Below, piece after piece: positions 9,896 to 21,165 of a stretch of 64,000 nucleotides of DNA. Every line of letters begins with the position of its first letter. The first letter of the stretch is position 1. The stretch spans positions 26,302,826 through 26,366,825 of the forward strand of contig NC_059362.1 of NCBI RefSeq assembly GCF_019703515.2. The letters are read 5' to 3'. The stretch is from Myxocyprinus asiaticus (taxonomy: Eukaryota > Chordata > Actinopteri > Cypriniformes > Catostomidae). Made by a program: the position numbers and the translations under genes. The notes beneath the pieces are model-generated. The model was not told the DNA's origin and did not search any database. It saw only the letters and a list, made by a program, of their open reading frames with translations.

Positions 9896-11560
9896 GTATG
9901 CAGTGCGTTAGGCTTTTCACCATATGCAGTTTTAACTGTATTTAAGGGGCACCAATTCATCACTTGGTGGCAAGAATAGATATCTCAATCTAGACCAGTG
10001 GTTCTCAACTGTTTTTTGCATCATTTTTGGGTCATGACCCACCAGAACCACTGATCTAAATAGACAGGTGCAGACAAAGAGAAGAACTAGCAAATTGGAC
10101 ACAGTGATGTGATGCATGGTTCAATTTTGTGTATGTAACAGAAGGGCCTGCCCTTTGGCTGCATTATAGACCAGAAAGAATGGTTTTAATCTGATTCTGG
10201 CAACTCTAAGGATGGAGAGAGGAGAGCAGCAGTAGATGAGGTAATTATGAGAAGCCTTCCAAGTTGAGAAGTCAGAGAGGCAGGCTTACATGGAAGGGGA
10301 ATATTAGATGTAAAGCTGTGTTTCATCAGAAGTCATAAGAGAAACCATGTTGTACTGTATGTTAATCAAGTTAAATGAGCTGTAGACAGACAATAACTGT
10401 GGGCAAAACCTCCAGTGTTGAGTGTGCAGATGTATTTATCAAAAGAGGATGCAAGGAAGAAAGATTTTAGATACAAAGTCAGCAGTTGATGGTTAACCAT
10501 GTTAAATGCAGCGGACAGCTCCAGGTAAATTGGAAATGAATAACTGAATGCTCTGACTTAATGAAGTCATAAAATATTGAAGTTTTGTGTTTTTTAAATT
10601 TTTTTTATTATGTTTGCTTTGAGGTTATTCATATATATATATATATATATTCTAGTCTGATCTTAAACATCAACAAATTAAATTTTAGCAAATGTACACC
10701 ATGAAAATATAAAGTCTTTCTGTTTCGGGAGAATGGACAAAAAAAATTTAAGACTCATCTTGCACTGCACAGATTCTTGTCCAATCAAACACTCTCTAGA
10801 ATAAGAATGTCCTTCACCCCACAACTGACAAGTAGAGGCCAATTTATACTTCTGCGTCAAAGCCTGACATGCACCTCTTCAAAAATTTAGCTGCGCGTCG
10901 CGTCGACACGGACCACAACAGCTGTGATTGGTGCACTTTGTAACCAGAGACCGCCCCACAGGATGTTAACAACAATATCTGAAGTAGCATCGCATTTTAA
11001 AGAGATTATATTAATATTTATGCATTAAAGCAATTGTCTCAGTCGAGATCATCTGCTGTTTTTATGTTCTGTTTGTGTTTAAAGTTACAAGCAAAACACG
11101 ACAAAAGATTTCTGTTTATTGCTTATAAACTCTTAAAGCTTTTTTCTCAGGGCTTTTACTTTATATTAATTTGACATATGAGTTAAATAATATGTTGTAT
11201 TCTACTCGCAAACTTTCCGATCAGGACAATGATTTGAATGTATGTTTGACATTATTAAATAATCATATTTCATATGTTATGGAGATGGAACACTTCTAAT
11301 TTGTCAGCAAATTAAAAAGCACCTAGTAAGAGTTGGTTATATTGCCTATATGTATTGTAAAGTCTTTAAAACAACACCCATTTAGTATTAGCCAAGCGAG
11401 TAGTAATTAATTAATTTGATTATTTCTTTTTCAGCATGGAATGTCAAAAGCATGGCAAAATATTTATTTATTATTATTTAAACAACTCAAATGCAAGCAT
11501 ACAGTATTTTTCTCATTTATTTGCTCCCTGCAGTGCAGACAACATGTATAATAAATAGTC
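9896..11560. other. Unassigned, with small DNA-transposon scraps
   Basis: No gene seen. At about 9993-10058 a short foldback (CCAGTGGTTCTCAAC and its partner GAACCACTGATCT) looks like a hAT-type terminal pair. At 10631-10650 there is an AT microsatellite. Around 10846-10860, TTTATACTTCTGCGTC matches the end of a common fish MITE. Confidence 0.4.
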
Positions 11561-11995
11561 TTGTCAGTCGATTAATATTTTATCCACGTTAAATCGCATA
11601 ATGTTTTGTAGTTAATTGCGATTAATCGCAGATTTTAAAAGTGCTGAAATTTGACACTATATATACTTATTTTCTTGTCAAAATTAATTTATTTCCATTT
11701 TAGGAAATAAAACAAAACAATATGTAACAATATAATGCTTTATTAACATTTTTCAAACAAAGCCTTCCACAATATAAAAAAATAAAATAGCACCAGTTCA
11801 AGTAACATTAAACATTTCTCAAAGTCTAAGTGGGAGTTTGACTGATTGAAAGAACTAGTCCCAACATATGCTGCATATTCATTGCAATGGGCATTAAATC
11901 CCTTAAACTCTCATCCTCCACAATATTAATCTGCTGGTAGACTGTGGCTATCCATTTTGTTACAGCAATCATGAAGCTGCGTTCATGATTCTCAT
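11561..11995 (-). pseudogene. hAT-like transposase remnant
   Basis: On the minus strand 11995-11860 translates to a segment with TKWIATVYQQINIVEDES followed by LRDLMPIAM. This resembles the short helical region ahead of the catalytic core in fish BED-type hAT transposases (INIVEDEGLR-like motif). The lower side carries ATTGCGATTAATCGCAG, a sequence often seen at ends of dispersed fish repeats. No BED finger, catalytic residues or dimerisation motif were found, so this is only a scrap. Confidence 0.45.
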
Positions 11996-12741
11996 CAAAG
12001 CGTCAATGCCTGCGCTGCTTTGAACTCACCATGAAATGTGCTTGCAAACAAACACACTAACAAAGGCTTAAAAATACTTGATTTCTATCACAAGTCCCAT
12101 CTAGGCTTGTTTTGTATTGTACATCAAATTGCTCTAAGAGCTCCTTTCTCCATCATTTTATCACTGACAGGGAAGCGCTGTCAGAGATTCCAACTGAAGC
12201 AACACAATTCTAGAACTTGATTTCAATGCGTTCTATCCAATTAAATTAGTAAAATTTAAGTTTACTTAATCCATTTGAGTTTGGACTACATTAATACTTT
12301 TGGTAGCATTGATGAAACTGGGCAAGAGACTTCCATTTCCCAGCATGCTTTGCATGGGACTGGATGGAGTGAACAAATGTTGAAATTTTATGCACTTTTG
12401 AGCAAAATGAAAATATGAGGAGATCTGTTAAATGTTTAATGTTCTGTTATATTGGTATTTAAAAGAGTGTCTGTTGGGCTGGAGTTTTGGGGTTTACCAT
12501 TGTGGTGAAGATTTGGCACTTGTGCTTATGTTGAGGATGGACTTTCACTTTCAAATAATGTTTGATTCGAATGCTGTTGAGCTCCATAAGCAATTGCTTT
12601 CAAATTGACAGTGCAACAGTTTCACTGTCCTTACACTTGCTCACCTGGCATATACTAATGATTAATAAAATAAATTAAGTTGGACCAACATAAGAAAATT
12701 AAGTTTGAGTTTGACTAATGAAGTTTAGTTAAAACTACTAT
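11996..12741. other. Unassigned AT-rich DNA
   Basis: No gene or clear repeat termini recognised. The AT-rich motif AAATTAAGTTT occurs on both sides of the LTR at 12742, which may mean the LTR interrupted an older repeat. Confidence 0.3.
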
Positions 12742-12970
12742 TGTAGCTTATGGAGCTAACAAAGAATACACGGAGGCAGGATTACAACTTGAGACCATGC
12801 GGTCGTGTTTATTAACACCCAGAACTGCACATCTGGAACAACTCTTTTCACACATGTGCACACACAGAACTTCTTAAAGGGGAACATACCTATATGCATG
12901 TGTGTGTCAGTGGTATGTGAATTATGTTTATGAATCAGTAATGTGTGGGTTACTTGTATCCACCCCTACA
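12742..12970. mobile_element. Probable solo LTR with CTAT target duplication
   Basis: 229 bp beginning TGTAGCTTATGG and ending CCACCCCTACA (TG...CA), flanked by CTAT at 12738-12741 and 12971-12974. No internal retroelement sequence adjoins it. A 4-bp duplication fits many LTR families and could also be chance. Confidence 0.5.
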
Positions 12971-12974
12971 CTAT

Positions 12975-13373
12975 AGTACACTGATTTGACATAATTTAAC
13001 TAAATGAAATGAAAATCACTTAATCTGAATGAAGAAAATTAAATAGCTTAAATTAATTAATTAAAATGACTTCAATTTTTGGTGTTTTTGCTTTGGTTAT
13101 ACTGTAATCTACTTTCAGAAAAATGTTTTTTGAGATTATGATGGATGCATGATTTTTTTTACCATTTAAGTTACAAACACAAACACAAACTCTCTTGTTA
13201 AGAAAAATAAACATACCTGATACAACACACTGTATAGGCCTCCTAACTGTTGCTCAATGTATCCTTTTTCTTGCTCTCTCATGTTCACCTATTGTTTTTC
13301 ATGCTAAACCTGAGCATTAACATGCAAGTTATGCACAACATTTTGCAACCTACACTGTGACTGGTAATAATTT
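12975..13373. other. Unassigned AT-rich DNA
   Basis: No gene or recognised repeat. Confidence 0.3.
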
Positions 13374-13465
13374 AAGTCAAGTCAGTTTTATTTAAATGTG
13401 TAGAGATTTTCACAATGCATATACAGGGGTTTCAAAGCAGCTTTACAGAAAATAATGCCTTAAAG
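13374..13465. repeat. Fragment of the AAGTCAAGTCA repeat
   Basis: AAGTCAAGTCAGTTTTATTT then GGTTTCAAAGCAGCTTTACAG, matching the start of the repeat at 659. Confidence 0.6.
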
Positions 13466-13888
13466 CCCTCAGCAGCATGTCAAAGGGAACTTTGTTAATT
13501 AAAAAAAACAAATTATCTGGCATGGCACACATGCCAATAAAATGCACATATTATCTTGTTAGTTGTTACATATGTACATTAATGGTCAACATTTTTTTAT
13601 TTTATTTTACATGATGTAAGACACACACAAGTGAAAAATATATAACTAGTCTTGACTTTTAAGAGAGAATCTAATAATAAGCATGATAGAGTGTCTAGAC
13701 AGATTACCACTACTGATAAAGTCAAATTTTCTGAATAATATCCAAACTCTTTTTGGACAGTTTGATTGAAATTTTCCTATAAATGATTGTCAGCAGCCCT
13801 CTGAAAGAGATTTACTTTGAGAGACAGTTATTGAGACAGTAAAGATCACACACATAAACAAGCAATTTGGCTGTTTTTGATGTACACA
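13466..13888. other. Unassigned
   Basis: No gene or repeat recognised. Confidence 0.3.
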
Positions 13889-14075
13889 TACACTGATGAG
13901 CCAAAACATTATGACCACTCACAGGCGAAGCGAATAACACTGATCACCTCCTAACAAGGCCACATGACAAGGTCTGGGTAGATTAGATGGTAAGTGAAAA
14001 GTCAGTTCTCGTAGTCAACGTTTGAATGCAGAAGAAATGGGCAGGAGTACAGACTTAAGCGAACTTAATCTGTTC
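13889..14075 (+). mobile_element. Tc1/mariner-type 5' end fragment
   Basis: Begins TACACTGATGAGCCAAAAC and continues ATTATGACCACTCACAGGCG, the terminal sequence of a fish Tc1/mariner family I recognise, and keeps matching until about 14075. The opposite terminus and a transposase frame are absent. Confidence 0.6.
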
Positions 14076-15040
14076 AAAATTCCAGCTGAATTTTGAAACC
14101 GTGCACTACTCATCAAGCAATGAGATAGAAAATTGCACTTTGTGCTCATAGACACACATGGTAACACAAAGTCGGTATTGGAGCCTCAGAGACCACAAAC
14201 TGCATGCATCATCTTCCTCTATGTAAACACAGATGTGAAACGATCAGACTCTGGCAACAAACAGCAAACCTCAGTCTCTCTCAGTTAGGTCAGGACACAC
14301 AACAGTCACTTATTTCACAAACAATTTACACTAGTGCAGTATTACTGTAGTAAACTGACTTAGTGTTTTAATAGGCTAATGCTAACAACTTGATCCTGAC
14401 AAACAGGCCACTGAAATATACTGCGCTCTTACAGGCCTAATCATATCAAATGTGCACACGGACGATTTGACTCAGTAACACTGCTTCAGATCACAACAGC
14501 CTTTGAGGTCCACAAATCATCAACCCACTCAAACTCTCAATCAGAACCAGAAATGCACACTTCAAACCACCTGTTTTTCATTCACTGAAGGGGAAAATCT
14601 GTGGCTTCAAAGGCAGACAAACACATCATTTTAGTGCCTAAACTTATTATACTGTGGCAAATTTATGGCATTTGCGCCTCGGATTTACAAATAGCAACAT
14701 GACAACTTTGCATTTCTTCACCTTGACTTGATAAATTACATCTCTCCAAGGCTGCCAGGGATTAAGGGCTCACCTTTCTAAAACTTCCTTCATGTTGGCT
14801 TTAGATTTGTTTGTTTCACATAAACATTTGCAGTGAATTTGTTAACTCTCGTTTAAAGAAAGTAGAACTCAAAATTTTTGGCACTGAAATGGAGCTATAT
14901 GCATTTAAGCAATATCACACTCTCAGTTGTGCTGTTGTACTGAATATCAACATGGCTGGGATTCGCTTATATGCACGAGGCTGTCACATAGCCATGCTAA
15001 TATTTAGTACGGCAGCATGATGGCAAATGTGATATTGCTT
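14076..15040. other. Unassigned
   Basis: No gene or clear repeat. The open frame at 14811-15020 has no recognisable domain. Confidence 0.3.
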
Positions 15041-15221
15041 TTATACAACAGTTCAATAAACAAGAAGTTAATATAGAGTTACTTATAATTTAGACACAAT
15101 ATGGCAAGATATTTTTGCTATCGAAAAGCCAAACAACCATTTTGCTGTAACACTAATTGTCAGCACTCTTGGAATGTGGAACGCTGCTTATCCAATCAGA
15201 TTAGATGAGTGTTGTACAACA
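15041..15221. mobile_element. Possible short MITE
   Basis: Starts TTATACAACAGTTC and ends GAGTGTTGTACAA, an imperfect inverted pair; TCCAATCAGATT near the end is shared with the segment at 49510. Low certainty. Confidence 0.35.
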
Positions 15222-16342
15222 AAATCCATATTTTTGTTACTACATTCCAGGAACTTGTATGCATGCCATTCAAATAGATCTCTGTGTACATAGCAGAGTC
15301 TTCCAAGCTGTGTTTTCCTGATTTTACTGACCCCCTTATTTGTCTTCCAGCAATACTGCGAGTTCTCCATTCCTCCCGCTCCCCAAACAGCTGTCACCAA
15401 GGCCACCCTCATGAGCAAACATCAATGTGATAGGACAAGACCTCCCTGTGTCTCGGCAGATCAGCCAGAGCGTCCCAGATTCAGCCCCCCCACAGTCAGT
15501 CTGAAACAATAAACCTCCTCTCCCTTGTTCTATCCCAAATGTCCTCCTGTATCAGTGATTCAGACCATAAGAAGAAAGAAAATGTCCAGACGTGACTCTC
15601 CTGTTACTTTAATGAAACAACAATCTCGAGTTTAATGTGTGGCTCTAGTGGAGATCAGATTAATAGCTACAGAATTAAAGGGATAGTTTACACTTTTTAT
15701 TTTTCAATAAAATGACAAATGGTTGCTTAACACACTGACCAACAAATTTCAGTCATGTAGTGCGCGTGTACTGTAACTAGGCCTACTTAAAGCTGAAGTG
15801 TATAATTTTTGTGCCACTAGCAGCATTAAACTGAACTGCAAAAAAAAAAAGAAAAAAAAAAAGGTTTCAAACAGGTTTCTTGAACGCACCCCCTGTCTTC
15901 CATTGGTCAGAAGTCCACATTGCCATTCTTCAACATTTTACAAAAGTTGCTCATCCATATTGAAATGTCTGAAAATGCTTACATTTTCTTATTGTGCATG
16001 TTGAAAAAAAAAAAAAAATTCATAAGAGCATGCCCCCGAAATGCTATTTTCCCTGTGTTTTGCCACCAGACAGCAATTCGGATTAAACTTCCCATCAACT
16101 TTGACTGATTGATTGATTGATACTTTATTATCCGATTTCTCAGAAGCTGAAGTGTTCTTTGAAGGAACGCACTTTGAAGGTTGTACAAAATAACATTTAT
16201 CTTTAATAATGCTATCAAAAGTGCAGGCACAAAAACGCTGCTACAACATAGGCCACCATTTTGATTGTTTTTTGCTGAATGGATCACATGACTGCATCAC
16301 ATGACAACAAATACGTCATCGTTTTCGAATATCGGCGGCTGA
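15222..16342. other. Unassigned, A-rich tracts
   Basis: Contains A-runs at 15841-15862 and 16004-16018, an AAAGGGATAGTTTACAC motif at about 15679 (start of a MITE type) and GATTGATTGATTGATACTTT at about 16107, a tail type seen in fish LINE/SINE elements. No gene. Confidence 0.35.
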
Positions 16343-16441
16343 GTTCGGAATGGCATACTACCTATACTACTCTTACTACTTCTGCCATATATGTCTATGG
16401 CAGAAATAGTAAGAGTAGAATGGTAGTATTCCCTTCCGAAC
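16343..16441. repeat. Foldback palindrome, about 42-bp stem
   Basis: GTTCGGAATGGCATACTACC...CTTCTGCCAT pairs with ATGGCAGAAATAGTAAG...CCTTCCGAAC over about 42 bp with few mismatches, around a 12-bp loop. Typical of a tiny foldback MITE. Confidence 0.75.
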
Positions 16442-16443
16442 AA

Positions 16444-16630
16444 GGCTAATGTTTTCCCTGTCCACACAACAACGCGAATATGGCGTTTTCAAATTGATCC
16501 ACTTGGAAGAGTGTTTTTGAAAAGCTCAGTTTTTGCTGGACAGAAATGCTGTCTCAGTGTGGACAGAAGGCCAAAACGTAGAGAAAAATAAGTGTTTTCA
16601 AATTTATCCAGATTAATTATAATTTAAATC
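16444..16630. repeat. Possible hAT-type MITE piece
   Basis: CCTGTCCACACAACAACGCG and a partner-like GTGTGGACAGAAGGCC about 100 bp on. Recognised loosely as a fish repeat. Confidence 0.3.
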
Positions 16631-17413
16631 TGGGTTACAGTGAGACACTTACAATGGGAGTGAATAGGGTCAATCTGTAACCGTTAAAATACTCACTGTT
16701 TCAAAAGTATAGCCGCAAGACATAAACAATATGCATGTGTGGTGAGCAAGGTGAAGCCAAGCGGCGTCTGGGCAGAGCAAGGCTGGGAAGATAAGTGGCA
16801 AATGACTTCCACCTGCGTGCCACACCGTCCTTGCGTTCCAGCGAGGGGAGGCGGGAGTATTTAAGGAGAAGAGACAGCAGCTGATGGGAGAGAGATGCAT
16901 GAAGCTTGTCCGTGTTCTTGTGTGTGTTTTATGATTTGACATAGCTGGCTGAAAAGCAGTGTGTGTTTTTGTTTCTTTATACACTGAAAATTGTCATTAA
17001 ATGTCTGTGTTTGTCAAGCCGGTCCCAGCTTCCTCCTTACCTTCTTAATTGTTACAGTGTGTTAACATGATTTTAGTGTGATACAATCACTTACTAATCT
17101 TTTCTGTGTTAAGCTATAGTCAATTTTAAAACTTAAACCCTAAAACTGTGAAGATTTAAACAACTTTACAGCTTAAATAATACATGAGTTTTAACAGAAG
17201 AATTAATGTAAGTGCTGTTTTAAAGCCTCCTAAAAATTGGCCCCATTCTCTTCCATTGTAAGTGCCTCTTCCATTGTAAGTAACTCCACTGATTTTTGCT
17301 TTTTTTAAAGAAAAGGAGGGACGAGTCGAAATGAATTTTAGTGGTAATCAACATTATGCCACAAACGCTGTTGATTGAGCTTTACTTTTATTGAATCCGG
17401 AATATTCCTTTAA
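16631..17413 (+). mobile_element. TTAA-type MITE (GGAATATTCC family), interrupted by a solo LTR
   Basis: Same family as 50254-50909. It starts inside the element (GTGAGACACTTACAATGGGA) and ends at the terminus CCGGAATATTCCTTTAA (17413). The 5' terminus is missing. An LTR (16738-17056) sits in the middle. Comparison with the copy at 50254, which lacks the LTR, defines the empty site. Confidence 0.75.
16738..17056. mobile_element. Solo LTR (Gypsy type)
   Basis: 319 bp from TGTGGTGAGCAAGG to AATTGTTACA, with a TATTTAAGG box near 16857 and ATTAAA near 16996. The flanks are GCATG (16733-16737) and GTGTG (17057-17061). These look like two separately decayed copies of one 5-bp duplication, GCGTG, each having lost its CpG. 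Confidence 0.7.
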
Positions 17414-17984
17414 ATCTGAGACATTTCCAACAGACAATTCCTGTATCTACAGTATGTGCTTTTTCCTAGTAGACCTGTGAGCATTAGTTCATATATGTAC
17501 TGCTGCCAACAGCCTCATGATCTTATTTTCCATGTGAAGAAGATACAGAATTGTTTCAGACAAATGGACTACCCAAGCTCGATTCTCATATGCTGCTTGA
17601 TTTTATTTTATACCCAAACAATGTTACTGAGGTAGAAGCATGCAACCAACTTTGATGGAGACATGCACATTCACAAATTGTTTCAGATAATCTTAAATGT
17701 GATTTGCTCCTATAAAATGCCAATTTCACTGGCATGGCCTTGATCTGGACTGCTAGAAAAATTTATGCGCCCTCTAGTAGTTCATTAACATCTATGATGA
17801 CCTTTGAGCATCCTCAAAGTCAAGATGTTATCAATAAACTGTCTTATGCATGTATTTGAATACCATTTTTGTATAAATACATGTATTTCAACATTTGAAA
17901 ATATCAGGTTAGGAGTATTCTAAATTATGTTTCACTTTAACCTTCAGCACAAGAAACAAATTACATGTCACTGATCAAGCACTC
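17414..17984. other. Unassigned
   Basis: No gene or clear repeat. Confidence 0.3.
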
Positions 17985-18207
17985 TTAAAGCAATAGTTCA
18001 TCCAAAATGTAAATTAAAATCGTAAATATCGCATAGCTTTATGATACTTTCATGGTGCTTTTATTGCCATTTTGGAGCTTGACGTTATAAATCACATCTG
18101 TTGGATGGTAAAAATAGCTGCTCAGACATACCATTTTTAATTTTGATTCATGTTTCATAATGTGAATGATGGCAAAATTAAAATTTTTGGGTGAACATTT
18201 CCTTTAA
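17985..18207. mobile_element. Complete TTAA-flanked MITE
   Basis: Begins TTAAAGCAATAGTTCATCC and ends GGGTGAACATTTCCTTTAA. The termini are imperfect inverted repeats of about 30 bp. This is the AGGGATAGTTCACC-type family, very common in fish. TTAA ends suggest mobilisation by a piggyBac- or Kolobok-like enzyme (inference). Confidence 0.7.
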
Positions 18208-19645
18208 TCACCAGAAGAAAAAAAGCATATAGAGCCAAAGTGGAAATATGTGGGTGCTAGTGTAATCAAGTGTGATCAAAAATTAAAGCCATGTTGGTGA
18301 GACTTACTGAGCCATCCCATGACATAGTCCATTACCATCAGGAGAAAAACAAGTCTTAACACAGGAAACCATCACTACCTTCTCTAATTAGCTCAGAATC
18401 TGCAACCAGGGTTTACTACAGTGCATTCTAAGACTCTCTATAGCAGGGGTACTCAATGGGCAGACTCCGGACCAAAGGACATTTCAATCTGGACCGAGCT
18501 CTAAATCTTTGTGCTAGTTATCTGACACCTGGCTAAGTGATTGTGTAAGCATACGTTTATAGGTGCGAGGAGTGGGAATAAAACTTCTTCAGCACTGATC
18601 ACTTTATTCCCACTCTGCGCGCGTTGCCTCTCTCCCCGCTATAGACATGAGGCACTGCATAAAGCCTAATTTACTGTATGTACCTGCTGCAGGTGTGGTT
18701 ATTGTAACATCAAAAACATTAATCTAAAAAACGTTAACATGGCACCTTTAGACTATAACTTTTTTCCCCCATCTAAATTTAGCTTTATTAATCAGCATGT
18801 TATAAGCCTTTCATAATACAAATATTTTTGTTCTAATTTTGTGAAAATTAGATGTCACCATGGATGGCAAGGAAAGCCTATTTATACTTATTATACAAAC
18901 AGTATTTTAATGCTTCACTGTTGTTATGTAAATGGTTTGTTTGTTGTTAATAGATTCTCACTTTAAGGAAAATATAAAAATGGTCCATTCAGACTTTTAC
19001 ATTTTTATAAATGTTCTCTCAGGGGATAACCCTGAACCCACATACAGTGCTTTTTATCTGTCAAAAGGCCTCCTGTGTCCCATACATATATATAAATATT
19101 TAAACACAAAAACTGGACTGCTGTGATTCAGCTTCAAAACGAACTGTTGATCTTATCTTTTAATATTCCACTGATGAAGTCTTTATGAAATAGTATAATC
19201 TTTTGGTAGAAAAGATCTCTCAAACCCCACTACTTTAGCTGTCTCTGGGCCCCCGATGTCCTCATCCCTGCCCAGTTTTGAAAAGACTATTTTGACTGTT
19301 TAGGAATATATATAGTATACAGTATTACAAAGTACTATTGCTGCAAAACTATTTAAAAAAGATACATAATTTCCTAGCCATATAACTACTGACACCATGT
19401 AAGCTACATATTATTATCCAGATCTTTGCTGGGAAGGAAATGTAGAGACCAGACCTCTTGATCTGTGATCTACAGATAACATTTATATCCTGGCTCATCA
19501 GCCAGCCAAAGTGATGTTCAATTAATAAAGATACACATTTGCACCTGAACACCAGAAATAGAACATCACAGCAGTTTGTCACGAAGCATTCGTCATGATT
19601 TGACTTTCAAGGATGAAGAAGAGTTATTCTGTCCTCAGAGACAGA

Positions 19646-19678
<33 letters not shown>

Positions 19679-20500
19679 ATGGAGACAGGACAGCTGGTTA
19701 TTTTTGGTACAGCAGAGAGCTGATGAGAGTCTGCACAGCAGCGAACGAAAAACAGCGCATGTGCCTGATACAGGAAGTCCTTAACTCCTCCCCCTGATTC
19801 CTTCCTTGTTTAGATGTCCACCAAAGTCCAAAAACATTGGGACAATGTCAAACTGCAGCAATGGGAACTGTGCCATTATTATAATACTTACTCAAACTAT
19901 AGCAACGTAAAAAGAATCTTTTCATATAAAGAAATAGGATACCACCTAAACAAACCACTTCACCATTGTGGTCAGAGTGATTTACATACAAAATATCAGT
20001 TCGTTAACATACCAAAATTTTGGCTTCAGGACGATACTAAATCTATACTTAGGCAAGAAAAAATAGCCTCAGATTACTGATGAAATAACACAGAAAAGGA
20101 CTTGATTAAACGAACTGTATCAAGTTTTGTATCAAATTTTTCTGGATTCCATATTTAATGTTTTAATAAAAACATCAAAACAGTGTTTAAACTAATGGAT
20201 ACATAAAACTTTAATTAAATGAAAATATGAAAATAAAATGTGTGTATGACAGAAAGCACAGTGGCACCTCACATGCAGACTGTATATTATTTAAATATTA
20301 CATTAACATTAAATTACATCCTTCTGCTGTTCATTGATCACACTTGGCCATATCGATATTTTAATTTGATTAAATGTCAAACTGTCATTGATTTCATCTA
20401 AAAAAAATTCATCCTGTAAAATTTTGCTAATAGCACTATACTGAAATATGGTACCGAAATTGGCAACATGATGAATCGTAACATTTTAAAATTTTTGATA
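18208..20500. other. Unassigned, with one hAT end and a GA repeat
   Basis: At 18444 CAGGGGTACTCAATGGG resembles a hAT terminus. A (GA)n-rich stretch lies at 19636-19679. No gene seen. Confidence 0.35.
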
Positions 20501-21165
20501 TCACAATATTTCGTTTGCACCGGTATACATTTTGTGATTGGATCACAAAAACCACATACGAATGTGGTCAAAAACGCATGTGACCACATCGCATTTGAGG
20601 TGTAAACGCTAATCCATCCTGTATGGATCCCGGCAGCAGTGAAGCATCACCCCTAACCTGTCAGTCAACCGCTGCGCTAAAACTAGAGTTTAAACTTTGC
20701 CGGTTACGAATGGCTTTAAAAGGAAATAACCATCCGATTGGAAAATTTAAAAAAGCGGATACATACACAATCATGAGAGCTTCACAGATCTTCTTTAGTG
20801 TGTCTAATATCAACACAAATGAGAAGTATGAACACCTGAAGCTCTTCAAATACAGGTAATCCACTAAAATAATCGAAATGTTGTTTTTGTGCTTCGATTA
20901 AATTGCAACAGCATCCGGGAGAAATTGCAGTGTTTTTTCAGAGCTTTTTTTGTAATTTCTGACTTTGTTGCACTTTAATATCAGCAGTAACACAGCAGTA
21001 ATGCATGTCGTCATGAAACAGAGACCCTACCCTCCAAATCCGAACACAAGTGGTGACAGGAGATACATTTAAGTGACCAGGTGTAAAAAGCAATGTGTCA
21101 CTCCTGACCACATGTGATCGGATAACACGAGACGCTTCGTAATACCAGGTGTAAATGGGGTCTAA
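20501..21165. repeat. Probable MITE (ACCAGGTGTAAATGGGG end)
   Basis: The segment carries CATTTGAGGTGTAAACGC (20591) and ends near TACCAGGTGTAAATGGGG (21145). I recognise the motif from dispersed fish repeats; exact limits are uncertain. The frame at 20623-20859 has no domain. Confidence 0.35.
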
